A program made the translations under genes and the position numbers. DNA of 64,000 bases, from positions 1,054,001 to 1,118,000 of the forward strand of contig NZ_SODU01000003.1 of the NCBI RefSeq assembly GCF_004366075.1, read 5' to 3'. The notes under the pieces were generated by a model. It ran no database searches, had not been told where the DNA came from, and saw nothing but the letters and a program-made list of their open reading frames with translations. Position 1 is the first letter of the stretch. Every line of letters starts with the position of its first letter. Below, piece by piece: positions 17,686 to 26,556 of this stretch. Source of the stretch: Kribbella pratensis (GTDB taxonomy: Bacteria; Actinomycetota; Actinomycetes; Propionibacteriales; Kribbellaceae).

Positions 17686-18517
17686 ACAACTGCGTGAACG
17701 ACTGTTCCCCGGCGACCGCGTCGCGGCGTACGTCGTGCTTGTCGTGCTCGGCCTGGTCACGGTGCTACCGCTGCTGTACATGATCGTGCTCGCGCTGCAG
17801 AGCGACGGCGAGGTGCAGTCCGGCGACCCGGTGCTCTGGCCGGATCACCTGCAGTGGCAGAACTTCAGCCGGTTGTTCGACGCGGCGCCGTTCGGGCGCT
17901 TCTTCGTGAACAGCTTCGTGATGGCCGGTGCGATCACCGTCTCGCACCTGATCTTCGACCCGCTGGTCGGCTATGTATTCGCGAAGCTGGACTTTCCCGG
18001 CAAGCGGATCGCGTTCGTCGCGGTCCTGTCGACGCTGATGGTGCCGTTCTTCGTCCGGATGCTGCCGATCTACTCGATCTTCGCGAGCCTGGGGTGGATC
18101 GACAGCTACCAGGGCCTGATCGTGCCGTTCCTGATGGATGCCTACGGCATCTTCCTGATGCGGCAGTTCATCCGGCCGCTGCCGGACGAACTGATCGAGG
18201 CGGCCCGGGTGGACGGCGCCGGCGAGTTCCGGATCTACCTGCGGGTGATCCTGCCGCAGTGCAGGCCCGCCCTGGCGGTGCTCGGCCTGTTCACGTTCGT
18301 CTTCCAGTGGAACGAGTTCCTCTGGCCGCTGATCGCCACCAGCCGCACCGAGATGCGCACGCTGCCGATCGGTCTGACCCTGTTCAACCAGGAGTACTTC
18401 ACGCAGTGGAACCTGACGGCGGCCGGCGCGCTGATCCTGTTCGTGCCGACCGCGATCTTCTTCGTGATCACCCAGAAGTTCCTGGTGGAAGGCATCGCCC
18501 TCTCCGGACTGAAATGA
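17678..18517 (+). CDS. CUT1 sugar ABC transporter permease (MalG type)
   Basis: This 279-residue permease overlaps the previous gene by 8 bases. It has six predicted helices and the MalG-type EAA loop (LIEAARVDGAGEFRIYLRVI). The C-terminus (FVITQKFLVEGIALSGLK) is typical of the family. It completes the import channel. Confidence 0.92.
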   Translation: MHEQLRERLFPGDRVAAYVVLVVLGLVTVLPLLYMIVLALQSDGEVQSGDPVLWPDHLQWQNFSRLFDAAPFGRFFVNSFVMAGAITVSHLIFDPLVGYVFAKLDFPGKRIAFVAVLSTLMVPFFVRMLPIYSIFASLGWIDSYQGLIVPFLMDAYGIFLMRQFIRPLPDELIEAARVDGAGEFRIYLRVILPQCRPALAVLGLFTFVFQWNEFLWPLIATSRTEMRTLPIGLTLFNQEYFTQWNLTAAGALILFVPTAIFFVITQKFLVEGIALSGLK

Positions 18518-18526
18518 GACCTCTTG

Positions 18527-19867
18527 ATGCGCCCCAATGTGATCGTCTTCTTCACCGACCAGCAGCGCTGGGACACCGTCGGCGCGGCCGGATGCCCGCT
18601 CGGGCTGACCCCCAACCTCGACCTGATGGCCCGCCGCGGCACGTTCTTCGAGACCGCCTGCACCACGAACCCGGTGTGCGCTCCGGCCCGGGCCGCGATG
18701 CAGACCGGAATGTTTCCGACAAACACCGGCGTTTTCCGCAACAACGTTCCGCTGCCGACCGACACGGCCACGCTGGGCCGGCTGTTCGGTGACGCGGGCT
18801 ACCGGACCGCCTACATCGGCAAGTGGCACCTGGGCACGCAGGATCCGGTCCCGGCCGAGGAGCAGGCCGGGTACGAGTACTGGCTGGCCTCCAATCTGCT
18901 CGAGTTCACCTCCGACGCCTACCGGACGGTGGTGTACGACGGAAACGAGGAACCCGTTTTCCTCCCCGGGTACCGCCCGGACGCGCTGACCGACGCGGCC
19001 ATCCGCTACGTCACTCGTGTGTCGGCCGACGACCGCCCCTTCATGCTGTTCCTCTCACTGATCGAGCCTCACCACCAGAACGAGCACGACGACTACCCGG
19101 CACCGGAGGTCTACCGGGACACCTACACCGGTGCGTGGCTGCCACCGGACCTGGCGACACTGCCCGGTACGGCGCACCAGCACGCGGCCGGGTACTACGG
19201 CCAGATCAAACGCGTCGACGAGTGTCTCGGCCGGCTGCGGGACGCTCTGGTGAGCCTCGACCTCACCGACGACACGCTCCTGCTCTACACGTCCGACCAC
19301 GGCTCACACTTCAAGACGCGGAACAGCGAGTACAAGCGCTCACCGCACGACGGATCCGTCCGCGTGCCCTTGGTGGTCGAAGGGCCCGGGTACCGCGGTG
19401 GCTCGCGCGTGACCGCACCGGTCAGCACGGTCGATGTCGTGCCGACCCTGCTGGACGCGGCCGGGATCGACCTGCCCGACCATCTGGACGGGCTGCCGCT
19501 GCGGGAGTCCCGTCGCGACGCAGTGCTCATCCAGGTCAGCGAGTCCGAGGTCGGCCGCGCGCTGCGGACACAGCGGTGGAAGTACTACGTGCACGCCCCG
19601 GACGCCGGCGACGTACCAGCGGCCGGGTCCTACACGGAGCGGGCGTTGTACGACCTCGACGCCGATCCGTACGAGCTCGACAACCTGATCGACAGCGTCA
19701 ACCACCAGGATGTCGCCGCAGAGCTACGGGCGCGGCTCGTCGACGAGATCGCCGCGATCGAAGGACAGTCCGTCACGGTGTCGCCGTACCCGGAGCCGAG
19801 GGACCGCGGACGATTCCCGGAGACCACGGTCCGCCGGCTGAACCTCGACGGGCGTCGCCTCGAGTGA
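18527..19867 (+). CDS. sulfatase (formylglycine-dependent type)
   Basis: This 446-residue enzyme of the alkaline-phosphatase superfamily would hydrolyse a sulfate ester. The N-terminus NVIVFFTDQQRWDT supplies metal ligands, and CAPAR at about residues 51-55 is the CxPxR motif whose Cys becomes formylglycine. GKWHLG and YTSDHGSHFK supply further active-site residues. No signal peptide is visible, so it probably acts in the cytoplasm on imported material. It follows the sugar permease by nine bases, pointing to uptake of a sulfated sugar or glycan. It depends on a formylglycine-generating enzyme encoded elsewhere. An in-frame TTG three bases upstream is an alternative start. Confidence 0.92.
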   Translation: MRPNVIVFFTDQQRWDTVGAAGCPLGLTPNLDLMARRGTFFETACTTNPVCAPARAAMQTGMFPTNTGVFRNNVPLPTDTATLGRLFGDAGYRTAYIGKWHLGTQDPVPAEEQAGYEYWLASNLLEFTSDAYRTVVYDGNEEPVFLPGYRPDALTDAAIRYVTRVSADDRPFMLFLSLIEPHHQNEHDDYPAPEVYRDTYTGAWLPPDLATLPGTAHQHAAGYYGQIKRVDECLGRLRDALVSLDLTDDTLLLYTSDHGSHFKTRNSEYKRSPHDGSVRVPLVVEGPGYRGGSRVTAPVSTVDVVPTLLDAAGIDLPDHLDGLPLRESRRDAVLIQVSESEVGRALRTQRWKYYVHAPDAGDVPAAGSYTERALYDLDADPYELDNLIDSVNHQDVAAELRARLVDEIAAIEGQSVTVSPYPEPRDRGRFPETTVRRLNLDGRRLE

Positions 19868-20007
19868 CGGCGTACTCCCCAGGCCTCAGGGTCTCCCTGA
19901 GTCGTACGACGGTCGGCGTAGCGGAAGTGCCGCCGGCCGCCCGACGCGGCAGGCCGGTGCTTTTCGCGAACCTGTTCGTGACATCGACAGCGAACAGGGA
20001 GACCACC

Positions 20008-20481
20008 ATGAATGCCTTGCTCTACAAGGGAAATCGAGCCGCGGAGTGGCTCGGGCAGCGCAGCGTCGACATCCTGCGGGTCAGCCTCGGGCTGATCTTC
20101 CTGGTGTTCGGCGTGCTCAAGTTCTTCCCCGGGGCCAGCCCGGCGGAGGCGCTGGTGATGCGGACCATCGACACGCTGACGCTCGGCGTCGTCCACGGCC
20201 GGTCGGCCGTGCTGCTGACCGCGGTGATGGAGTGTTTCATCGGGCTCACGCTGGTGTCCGGCCGGCTGCTGCGGACCGGGCTGCTGGTGCTCGGCTTCTC
20301 GCTGGTCGGGATCATGTCGCCGCTGGTGCTGTTCTTCGGCGATCTGTTCCCGGGCACGCCGACGCTGGAGGCGCAGTACGTGCTGAAGGATGTCGTCCTC
20401 GCGGCAGCCGGGCTCGTCGTCGCGGCGAAGGCTCTGACGGCGATGCCGGTGCGGATTGGAGACGGCCCCGGGCGGGCTTGA
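20008..20481 (+). CDS. DoxX-family membrane protein
   Basis: This 157-residue protein has four predicted membrane helices (LGLIFLVFGVLKFFPG, LLTAVMECFIGLTLVSG, LLVLGFSLVGIMSPLVLFFG, VVLAAAGLVVAAKAL), the DoxX/SURF4-like pattern. DoxX proteins are linked to redox and thiol stress, but the exact role of this one is unknown. The gene lies 140 bp after the sulfatase; GGGAG just before the ATG is a good ribosome site, and it may have its own promoter. Confidence 0.75.
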   Translation: MNALLYKGNRAAEWLGQRSVDILRVSLGLIFLVFGVLKFFPGASPAEALVMRTIDTLTLGVVHGRSAVLLTAVMECFIGLTLVSGRLLRTGLLVLGFSLVGIMSPLVLFFGDLFPGTPTLEAQYVLKDVVLAAAGLVVAAKALTAMPVRIGDGPGRA

Positions 20482-20500
20482 TGCCGCGGTCCGGGGCCGT
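20462..20500 (+). terminator. hairpin overlapping the end of the DoxX gene
   Basis: ACGGCCCCGG at 20462-20471 and its exact complement at 20491-20500 span the stop codon with a 19-base loop. It probably ends the DoxX transcript; the convergent NTF2-like gene stops 16 bases further on. Confidence 0.5.
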
Positions 20501-20516
20501 CCGGCGCCTCTGCCGA

Positions 20517-20972
20517 CTACGACGCGGCCGGGGCGCCCGCCGGTTCCGTCAGGTGCGCGACGAGTTGGTCCACCTGGCCGCGGGCGCGGATCATCGCCAG
20601 GTGGTCGATGTAGTCCCGGGACTCCACGATCAGCCCGTCCCGCACCCGGAGTACGAAGATCCCCGGCACCCGGAACGGCTCGCCGGTGGCCACGACCGTC
20701 CCGGCGTACTCGAACTCGGCCACGATCACCTCGGGGTCGATGGTCTGGTGCACCCGGATGTTGTCCGGCTGGAAGTGCACCACCTCGGCGACCTGCGGGC
20801 CGACCCCGCCGAAGTGCTCGCGGAGCGCGTCCCGGCTGAGCAGCGGGTGGTCGCCGTACGGGTTCATCGGGTGCCGGACGTCGGTCTGCTCGGCGTACAG
20901 CTCCGGCAGCACGGCGAAGTCGCGATCGGCGACGCCGTGCACGAGTTTCAGGAAGACCTCTTCAGGAGTCAT
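20517..20972 (-). CDS. NTF2-like (SnoaL-type) protein
   Basis: This protein of about 151 residues has the NTF2 cone-fold pattern: a helical start (EEVFLKLVHGVADRDFAVLP), then LYAEQTDVRHPM, then FEYAGTVVATGEPFRVPGIF and FVLRVRDGLIVESRDYIDHL. Such proteins are small isomerases, hydrolases or ligand binders; the substrate is unknown. I chose ATG 20972, which follows GAGGAA. It faces a TetR gene across an operator-like palindrome and a hairpin element, so TetR control is plausible. Confidence 0.75.
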   Translation of the reverse strand: MTPEEVFLKLVHGVADRDFAVLPELYAEQTDVRHPMNPYGDHPLLSRDALREHFGGVGPQVAEVVHFQPDNIRVHQTIDPEVIVAEFEYAGTVVATGEPFRVPGIFVLRVRDGLIVESRDYIDHLAMIRARGQVDQLVAHLTEPAGAPAAS

Positions 20973-20990
20973 CGGATTCCTCACGGGTAT

Positions 20991-21034
20991 AAACGGAGTG
21001 ATGACTTCGAATATATGGAGTCACGACTTCGTTT
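20991..21034. promoter_or_regulatory. 44-bp imperfect palindrome, candidate TetR operator
   Basis: Directly upstream of the NTF2-like gene, 16 of 22 base pairs are symmetric around an ATAT centre. The region also reads as two direct repeats of GGAGTNANGACTTCG (20996-21010 and 21018-21032; 13 of 15 bases match) spaced 22 bp apart, two helical turns. That layout suits cooperative binding by the nearby TetR-type protein. Confidence 0.5.
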
Positions 21035-21071
21035 ACAACCTCGGCGGCGTTCGCGGCGTCTTCTAGGCTGA

Positions 21072-21233
21072 GAGGGTGTCTGAGGATCCCGCGCCGTAGC
21101 GAGCAGGTGCTCGGCGGAGTGCCTCGGTGCGCTGGAGGGAAGGGTTCGATGCGGAGCATCGTTCCCTTTCCTCCAGTGCGGCGAGGTGCCCGCCGAGTGC
21201 CGCGCAGTAGGCGCGGGATCCTCAGACACCCTC
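21072..21233. repeat. 162-bp inverted-repeat element (MITE-like or large hairpin)
   Basis: The ends are an exact 24-bp inverted repeat (21072-21095 and 21210-21233; outer part GAGGGTGTCTGAGGATCC). Inward, 21096-21152 pairs with 21156-21209 with a few mismatches and bulges up to an apex CGATGC-GGA-GCATCG at 21147-21161. The whole element can fold into a single cruciform or RNA hairpin. It encodes nothing. I saw no convincing target-site duplication at its edges. It could be a miniature transposable element or a very long hairpin between the divergent genes. Confidence 0.75.
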
Positions 21234-21257
21234 ACAGTGCGACGGAGGGGAGTTGGG

Positions 21258-21806
21258 GTGCGAGCAGACGCACGGGACAATCGGGCCAGGATCATGACGG
21301 CCGCGGACGACGTCTTCGGGCGGTCGCCGGGGGCGTCGACCGACGATGTGGCGAAGCTGGCCGGGGTCGGGATCGCGACCGTGTTCCGGCATTTCGCGAC
21401 CAAGACCGAGCTGCTCGAGGCGGTGCTGACGCTGCGGCTGGAGCGGATCCGCGACCGGGCCCTCGAACTGGCCGGCAGCGACGACCCGGGTACGGCGTTC
21501 TTCGAGTTCTTCACGCAGGTCGTGTCGGAGTCCGCGTCGAAGCTGGCGATCGCCGAAGCGCTGACCGCGGCGGGGGCGGCGGCCGGCGAGGAGGCGCGGG
21601 AGGCCGGCCGGGGGATGCGGGAGGCGTTCAGCGGCTTGCTGGCCGCGGCCCAGAAGACCGGCGCGGTCCGCGCCGACGCGGAGATGCCCGAGGTGTACGC
21701 GCTGCTGATCGGCGCGTCCCGCGGCGCGACCGCGGCCAAGCTCGACCCGGAGACCCGCGACCGGATGCTCGCCCTGATCTACGACGGCCTGAAGCCTCCC
21801 CGGTGA
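21258..21806 (+). CDS. TetR-family transcriptional regulator
   Basis: This 182-residue protein has the TetR HTH in its first 50 residues (ASTDDVAKLAGVGIATVFRH, then FATKTELLEAV) and an all-helical ligand domain ending MLALIYDGLKPPR. The GTG at 21258 follows GGAGGGG. It overlaps the next gene by four bases (GTGA). It may control the divergent NTF2-like gene through the palindrome at 20991-21034. Confidence 0.88.
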   Translation: MRADARDNRARIMTAADDVFGRSPGASTDDVAKLAGVGIATVFRHFATKTELLEAVLTLRLERIRDRALELAGSDDPGTAFFEFFTQVVSESASKLAIAEALTAAGAAAGEEAREAGRGMREAFSGLLAAAQKTGAVRADAEMPEVYALLIGASRGATAAKLDPETRDRMLALIYDGLKPPR

Positions 21807-22771
21807 AGCGCGTTCTCAAAGTCGTCGTTGTCCTGCTGCTGCTTCTGATTGTCCCGCTCGGGGCCTACGCGATCTCACTGCGCGTGCAGTACACCGGCGA
21901 CCCGACGGCCCGGACCCGCGGCCAGGACGCGCTCTGGCTCGGTCACGCCTGGGTCGACGGCCGGAAGTCCGCCGCCGACGTGACCGCGCTGGCGCAACGG
22001 TTGCAGGGCACCGGCATCCGCGACCTCTACGTGCACACCGGCCCGTTGGAGCACGACGGCTCGTTGCCATTGGCAAAGGTTTCGCCGAAGGCGCGCTGGT
22101 TCGTCGATGCGGTGCACGCCGCGGCTCCCGCCGTACGCGTGCAGGCCTGGCTCGGAGACGTCGTACAGCCGGGCAAGGATCCCGGTATGAATCTCGATGA
22201 TTCAGCCGTCCGCCGCCGGGTCGTCGAGTCGGCGTCCGCCGTTCTGCAGCAGGGGTTTCAGGGCATCCACTACGACTTCGAGCCGGTGCGATCCGGGTCG
22301 AAGGGCTACCTGTCCGTGCTGGACGAGACGCGTGCCCTGGGTACGACGTTGTCGGTCGCGGCGGCGCAGATCGACCCGCTCTGGTACTTGCACGTGATCC
22401 CGGTCGACAAGTGGTGGTCCCAGGACTACTTCCGCCAGATCGCGGAACGGGTCAACCAGGTCGCCGTCATGTCCTACGACACCGCACTGCCGCTGGAGTC
22501 CTTGTACGGCGGGTACGTCGCCAAGCAGACCAAGCTGGCGTTGGAGGTCACCCCACCAGCCACGGTCCTCCTCATGGGACTCCCGGCGTACTGGGAGAAC
22601 AATCCGGCCCATTGGGGCGACGCGGAGACCGTCAGCGCGGCAGTCCGCGGCGCACGTCTCGGTCTTGGCGACTCACCGCGTCAGAACTTCGGTCTGGCCT
22701 TGTACGTCGACTTCGCGGCCACCGACGAGCACTGGACGGCGTACCGCGACGGCTGGTGCGTGGCGCCCTAG
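21803..22771 (+). CDS. membrane-anchored or secreted glycosidase-like (GH18-like barrel) protein
   Basis: This 322-residue protein has an N-terminal hydrophobic segment (LKVVVVLLLLLIVPLGAYAI) that is a signal or anchor. The rest resembles a GH18-type TIM barrel: IRDLYVHTGPLE, then QGIHYDFEPV near residue 155 (compare the catalytic DxxDxDxE strand of chitinases), then QVAVMSYDTALP. The Asp and Glu of the active strand are present but the motif is not canonical, so enzyme activity is uncertain. It is coupled to the TetR gene by a GTGA overlap and its 3' end overlaps the convergent membrane protein gene by four bases. Confidence 0.6.
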   Translation: MKRVLKVVVVLLLLLIVPLGAYAISLRVQYTGDPTARTRGQDALWLGHAWVDGRKSAADVTALAQRLQGTGIRDLYVHTGPLEHDGSLPLAKVSPKARWFVDAVHAAAPAVRVQAWLGDVVQPGKDPGMNLDDSAVRRRVVESASAVLQQGFQGIHYDFEPVRSGSKGYLSVLDETRALGTTLSVAAAQIDPLWYLHVIPVDKWWSQDYFRQIAERVNQVAVMSYDTALPLESLYGGYVAKQTKLALEVTPPATVLLMGLPAYWENNPAHWGDAETVSAAVRGARLGLGDSPRQNFGLALYVDFAATDEHWTAYRDGWCVAP

Positions 22772-24528
22772 AAAGGGTTCCAGCGGGTCAGGACGAGGAT
22801 GAGGACGCACACGGCTACGTAGATCGCGTTGATCAGCAGCACCGGCGAGGGACGGCGGGCGATCGGCTCCTCCGGCAGACCGGTGTGCGAACGCAGCCGG
22901 AGCGTCTCGAACACGGCAGCGACGTTGGCCAGCTCCTTGTCCGCGATACCGCCGACAACATGCCAGTCGTCACCTGCCTCCAGGCTGAGCCCGTCCTCCT
23001 CGACCTCGACCGAATCCACGACCCGCCACGACAGGCGCCGCTCCAACCAGCCAGTGCGAATCCACAGGTCGGTCGCGGTGGCAGTCACCCGGAAGAGCGC
23101 ACGTGAGCCGAGCGAGTGCACCAGCTGTGCGCCGACCAGAGTCGCCATGCACGCACCGAACCATTCGCCCCAGCTTGCGAAGGCCCCGACTGCGAGCGGC
23201 CCGACGAGCAGTACGGCGATGAGTGCCGGCAGGCTCCACCAAGACCGAGCCCGCAGCGGAACCTCCCATGGCAGCGTCGGCACCTCCCGCGCCGGCTCGA
23301 CGGGCGGCGCGGTGGGCGCGTCCTCGGCCGGCTCGAAGTCCGTCGGCAAGCTGCTGGCTGTCTCGTCGTGCCACGGCAGCTTCCTGAACGCGCGGAACGG
23401 GCTGACCGGCCGGAGCGCCTGACTACCGAGCAGCAATGTCGGCCAGCTGCCCTCAGCGAGGTCACCGACGAGCAGTGCGTCGCCGCGGTACCTCATGAGC
23501 GTTTGCGCCCACTCCCGCCTGAGCTTGGCCGGCGCCTCGGCCTGCTCCTCCTCGTCGAGCACACTGAAGGCCTCGAGCAACCGCAGGTCGCTCGCTTCGT
23601 CGTCCAGGTCGGCGTCGAGAAGGCCCAGCAGGACCGTACCGTCCGCGGACCGGACCGCGAAGGCACCGGAAATGTGCGGATCGATCCGGACAGGCATGGC
23701 CGGTCCGCTCCACGACCTCCGCGGACGGGCTCTACGCAGCCGGAGGTCGCGCAGCACGAACAGGAGGGCCAACAGCCACGCACCACCAGCGACCGTGTAC
23801 CAGAAGGTGTAGTCGGCCAGCTCTGCGCGCAGCCGGAGCCAGTCTCGGTCGGCAGGGTCGACGAGGACCAGAATCTCCTCGCCGGTGTCGTAGTCACCCG
23901 CCACGGACACTTTGCGGCTGCTGCCGTCCGGCAGTTGGAGAGCGAGCTCCCCGTCATCGTTGATGCCCTTCGCAACAGCAGTCTGCTCGACGGCACGTCG
24001 TAGATGAGTGTCCTCGCGCGAGTCCTGCCAGTTCATCAGGCCGAGCGCGGCAGCGCCCACCAGCACCAGGGCAACCGCCACGAGCAGCCTGCTCGTCACA
24101 CCGGTCCGTGCAGCCGCAGGTACTTGCACCTGGTCTCGTTGCATCCGCCCAGCCAGTGACCGTTGGCGGAGGCGGCTCGTGCCGATCCAGATCAGCAGTA
24201 CGGCACACAGGACGCCGTACACGGTCCAGCCGATCCGCGCTGAGGCGACATTGTCGTACCGGAGGTCGAGAGCCATGAACACCACGCCGGCCACCGCTGC
24301 GACGATCGGTTGCCACCACAGCAGGGCGAGCGACGCGAAGCAGGCGATCATCGCCAGTGAGAACGTCCGGTCCGGACCGCAGGTCGTCGGGACCTCGACC
24401 GAGCAGTTGCTGGTGTCCCCGACGACCGACGCCAGGATCGCCCCGAGCCAGAGCGCCGGCAGCAGCCAGCGATAGGTCCAGCTCGGTACGACGGTGCGAG
24501 CCCAGCGGGCCGCGAGAGCGCCTGTCAT
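22768..24528 (-). CDS. multi-pass membrane protein of unknown function
   Basis: This 586-residue protein has five predicted helices in the first 270 residues (for example WLLPALWLGAILASVVG and YTFWYTVAGGAWLLALLFVL), a cytoplasmic region of about 130 residues, a helix pair near residue 430 and a C-terminal helix (LLINAIYVAVCVLILVLT). A short outside segment (QLPDGSSRKVSVAGDYDTGE, then LVLVDPADRDW) recalls DUF3592-like proteins, but I do not recognise the family with confidence. It is a single gene, convergent with the glycosidase-like gene and 15 bases downstream of the ABC-F gene's 3' side. Confidence 0.6.
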   Translation of the reverse strand: MTGALAARWARTVVPSWTYRWLLPALWLGAILASVVGDTSNCSVEVPTTCGPDRTFSLAMIACFASLALLWWQPIVAAVAGVVFMALDLRYDNVASARIGWTVYGVLCAVLLIWIGTSRLRQRSLAGRMQRDQVQVPAAARTGVTSRLLVAVALVLVGAAALGLMNWQDSREDTHLRRAVEQTAVAKGINDDGELALQLPDGSSRKVSVAGDYDTGEEILVLVDPADRDWLRLRAELADYTFWYTVAGGAWLLALLFVLRDLRLRRARPRRSWSGPAMPVRIDPHISGAFAVRSADGTVLLGLLDADLDDEASDLRLLEAFSVLDEEEQAEAPAKLRREWAQTLMRYRGDALLVGDLAEGSWPTLLLGSQALRPVSPFRAFRKLPWHDETASSLPTDFEPAEDAPTAPPVEPAREVPTLPWEVPLRARSWWSLPALIAVLLVGPLAVGAFASWGEWFGACMATLVGAQLVHSLGSRALFRVTATATDLWIRTGWLERRLSWRVVDSVEVEEDGLSLEAGDDWHVVGGIADKELANVAAVFETLRLRSHTGLPEEPIARRPSPVLLINAIYVAVCVLILVLTRWNPF

Positions 24529-24543
24529 TCGAGAACTGTAAGG

Positions 24544-26226
24544 TCAGCGGGCCCTTTCCACGCGACCTTCGTCCCAGACCGGCTCGTCGGGTTCGTAGAC
24601 CGAGCCGTCGGCGCCGAAGACCAGGTAGCGGTCGAACCCCCGGGCGAACCAGCGGTCGTGGGTCACTGCGAGGACCGTGCCGTCGAACGAGTCGAGGCCC
24701 TCCTCCAGCGCCTCGGCCGACTCGACGTCCAGGTTGTCGGTGGGCTCGTCGAGAAGCAGCAGCGTCGCACCGGACAGCTCCAGGAGGAGGATCTGGAAAC
24801 GGGCCTGCTGACCTCCTGACAGGCTGTCGAAGGTCTGCTCGGCCGCGTGTGCCAGCTCGTACCGGTCCAGCTTCCGCGACGCCAGCTCGCGTCCCATGCC
24901 GTCACGGTGGTCGTCACCGCGGTGCAGGATCTCCAGCAACGTCCTACCGACCAGCTCCGGGTGCTCATGGGTCTGCGCGAACCAGCCGGGCCGCACGCGC
25001 GCACCGAGCTTGGCGTTGCCGGTGTGCGCCACGGACGGGATCCGTATGTCGCCGACGGGCTCGTGCTCCACATCCGGATCCGAACCACCATTGGCGAGCA
25101 GCCGCAGGAAGTGCGACTTCCCGGACCCGTTGGAGCCCAGCACGGCGACACGTTCGCCGTACCAGACCTCGAGGTCGAAGGGCTTCATCAGGCCGGTCAG
25201 CTCGAGTGCGGTGCACACCACGGCCCTCTTGCCGGTGCGGCCGCCTGTCAGCCGCATGCTGACCTTCTGCTCGCGTGGCAAGGCCTGCGGCGGCCCAGCC
25301 TCCTCGAACTTGCGCAGCCGCGTCTGCGACGCCCGGTAGCGCGAGGCCATGTCGGAGTTGTATGCCGCTTTCTGCTTGTACATGAGCATCTGCGCCCGCA
25401 GCTTGGCGTGCTCCTCGTCCCAGCGCTTGCGCAACTCCTCGAAACGCTCGAACCGGTGCCGCCGCGCCTCGTGGTACGTCGCGAACCCGCCGCCGTGCGT
25501 CCACGCCGTATTGCCTGCCGCTCCGAGCTCCACGGTGACGATCCGGGTAGCGGTGTTGGCCAGCAGCTCCCGGTCGTGGCTGATGTACAGCACGGTCTTG
25601 TCGGAGCTACGCAACTGCTCCTCCAGCCACCGCTTCCCCGGTACGTCGAGGTAGTTGTCCGGCTCGTCCAGCATCAGTACTTCGTCTGGCCCGCGCAGCA
25701 ACGCCTCCAGCACCAGTCGCTTCTGCTCACCGCCGGACAGCGTCTTCACCTCACGCCAGCGACAGCGGTCGAACGGTATGCCGAGTGCGGACGTCGTACA
25801 GACGTCCCAGAGGACCTCCGCGTCGTACCCACCGACCTCGCCCCAGTCCGCCACCGCCTGCGCATACCGGAGCTGGGTCTTCTCGTCGTCCGCGTCCATC
25901 ATCTTCTGCTCGGCCTTGTCCAGCTTGGCCGCGGCCTGCTGGATCGCCTCGGGCGCCACACCGAGCAGCAGATCGCGGACGGTCGACGAGTCGCGCACCG
26001 AGCCGACGAACTGCCGCATCACGCCCAGCCCGCCGGACCGGGAGATGCTGCCACTGTGCGGCTTCAGGTCGCCGGCGATGATCCTGGTGAGGGTGGTCTT
26101 GCCCGAACCGTTCGCCCCGACCAGCGCAACCTTCGCGCCGTCCCCGACCCGGAACGTGACGTCGTCCAGCAACACCCGCCCGTCCGGCAGCTCGAACCCC
26201 ACACCGGCGACATCCACGTGACCCAT
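24544..26226 (-). CDS. ABC-F family ATPase
   Basis: This 560-residue soluble protein has two fused ATPase domains and no membrane domain. Domain 1 has GANGSGKTT, LSGGEQKR and VLMLDEPDNYLD. Domain 2 has GSNGSGKSH, LSGGQQARF and LLLLDEPTDNLD. The interdomain linker is long and charged (RRHRFERFEELRKRWDEEHA and onward). ABC-F proteins act on the ribosome as translation factors or give antibiotic protection. Which of these applies here cannot be told from sequence. ATG 26226 follows a G-rich site and starts with the expected first strand (HVDVAGVGFELPDGRVLL). Confidence 0.9.
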   Translation of the reverse strand: MGHVDVAGVGFELPDGRVLLDDVTFRVGDGAKVALVGANGSGKTTLTRIIAGDLKPHSGSISRSGGLGVMRQFVGSVRDSSTVRDLLLGVAPEAIQQAAAKLDKAEQKMMDADDEKTQLRYAQAVADWGEVGGYDAEVLWDVCTTSALGIPFDRCRWREVKTLSGGEQKRLVLEALLRGPDEVLMLDEPDNYLDVPGKRWLEEQLRSSDKTVLYISHDRELLANTATRIVTVELGAAGNTAWTHGGGFATYHEARRHRFERFEELRKRWDEEHAKLRAQMLMYKQKAAYNSDMASRYRASQTRLRKFEEAGPPQALPREQKVSMRLTGGRTGKRAVVCTALELTGLMKPFDLEVWYGERVAVLGSNGSGKSHFLRLLANGGSDPDVEHEPVGDIRIPSVAHTGNAKLGARVRPGWFAQTHEHPELVGRTLLEILHRGDDHRDGMGRELASRKLDRYELAHAAEQTFDSLSGGQQARFQILLLELSGATLLLLDEPTDNLDVESAEALEEGLDSFDGTVLAVTHDRWFARGFDRYLVFGADGSVYEPDEPVWDEGRVERAR

Positions 26227-26346
26227 CCCCCCAGTCTGACGGCCCCGGCAACCCCCACGCGACCGGTTATCGTGTGCCGGTGCGGCGGGTGCCTGGGCGG
26301 CGCACCGGCTCGGTGGCGACCCTTTGAAAAGGAATGATCGGGACGG

Positions 26347-26556
26347 ATGGACGCTTATCGTGAAGCACAGCGGCTGTACGCCGAGGCCATGTTGTCGCAT
26401 GCCTCCGGGCGGGAACTGATCGCCGAGCTCGAGCGGGCGCTCCAGCGGATCGGGGAACTGCTGCCACAAGCGGCACCGGACCAGCGTTCCGCCGTACTGC
26501 TGATGAACAGCTCGATCGCGGAACGGCTCGCCGGGCTGGCGGAGGAGAGCCGATGA
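26347..26556 (+). CDS. small helical protein of unknown function (69 residues)
   Basis: MDAYREAQRLYAEAMLSHAS opens a protein that is almost wholly predicted helix with heptad-like Leu spacing (AELERALQRIGELL). Its stop overlaps the start of the 386-residue gene (ATGA), so the two are translated together. The layout, a small helical protein before a larger one, resembles toxin-antitoxin or chaperone-partner pairs. I do not recognise a family. Confidence 0.6.
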   Translation: MDAYREAQRLYAEAMLSHASGRELIAELERALQRIGELLPQAAPDQRSAVLLMNSSIAERLAGLAEESR

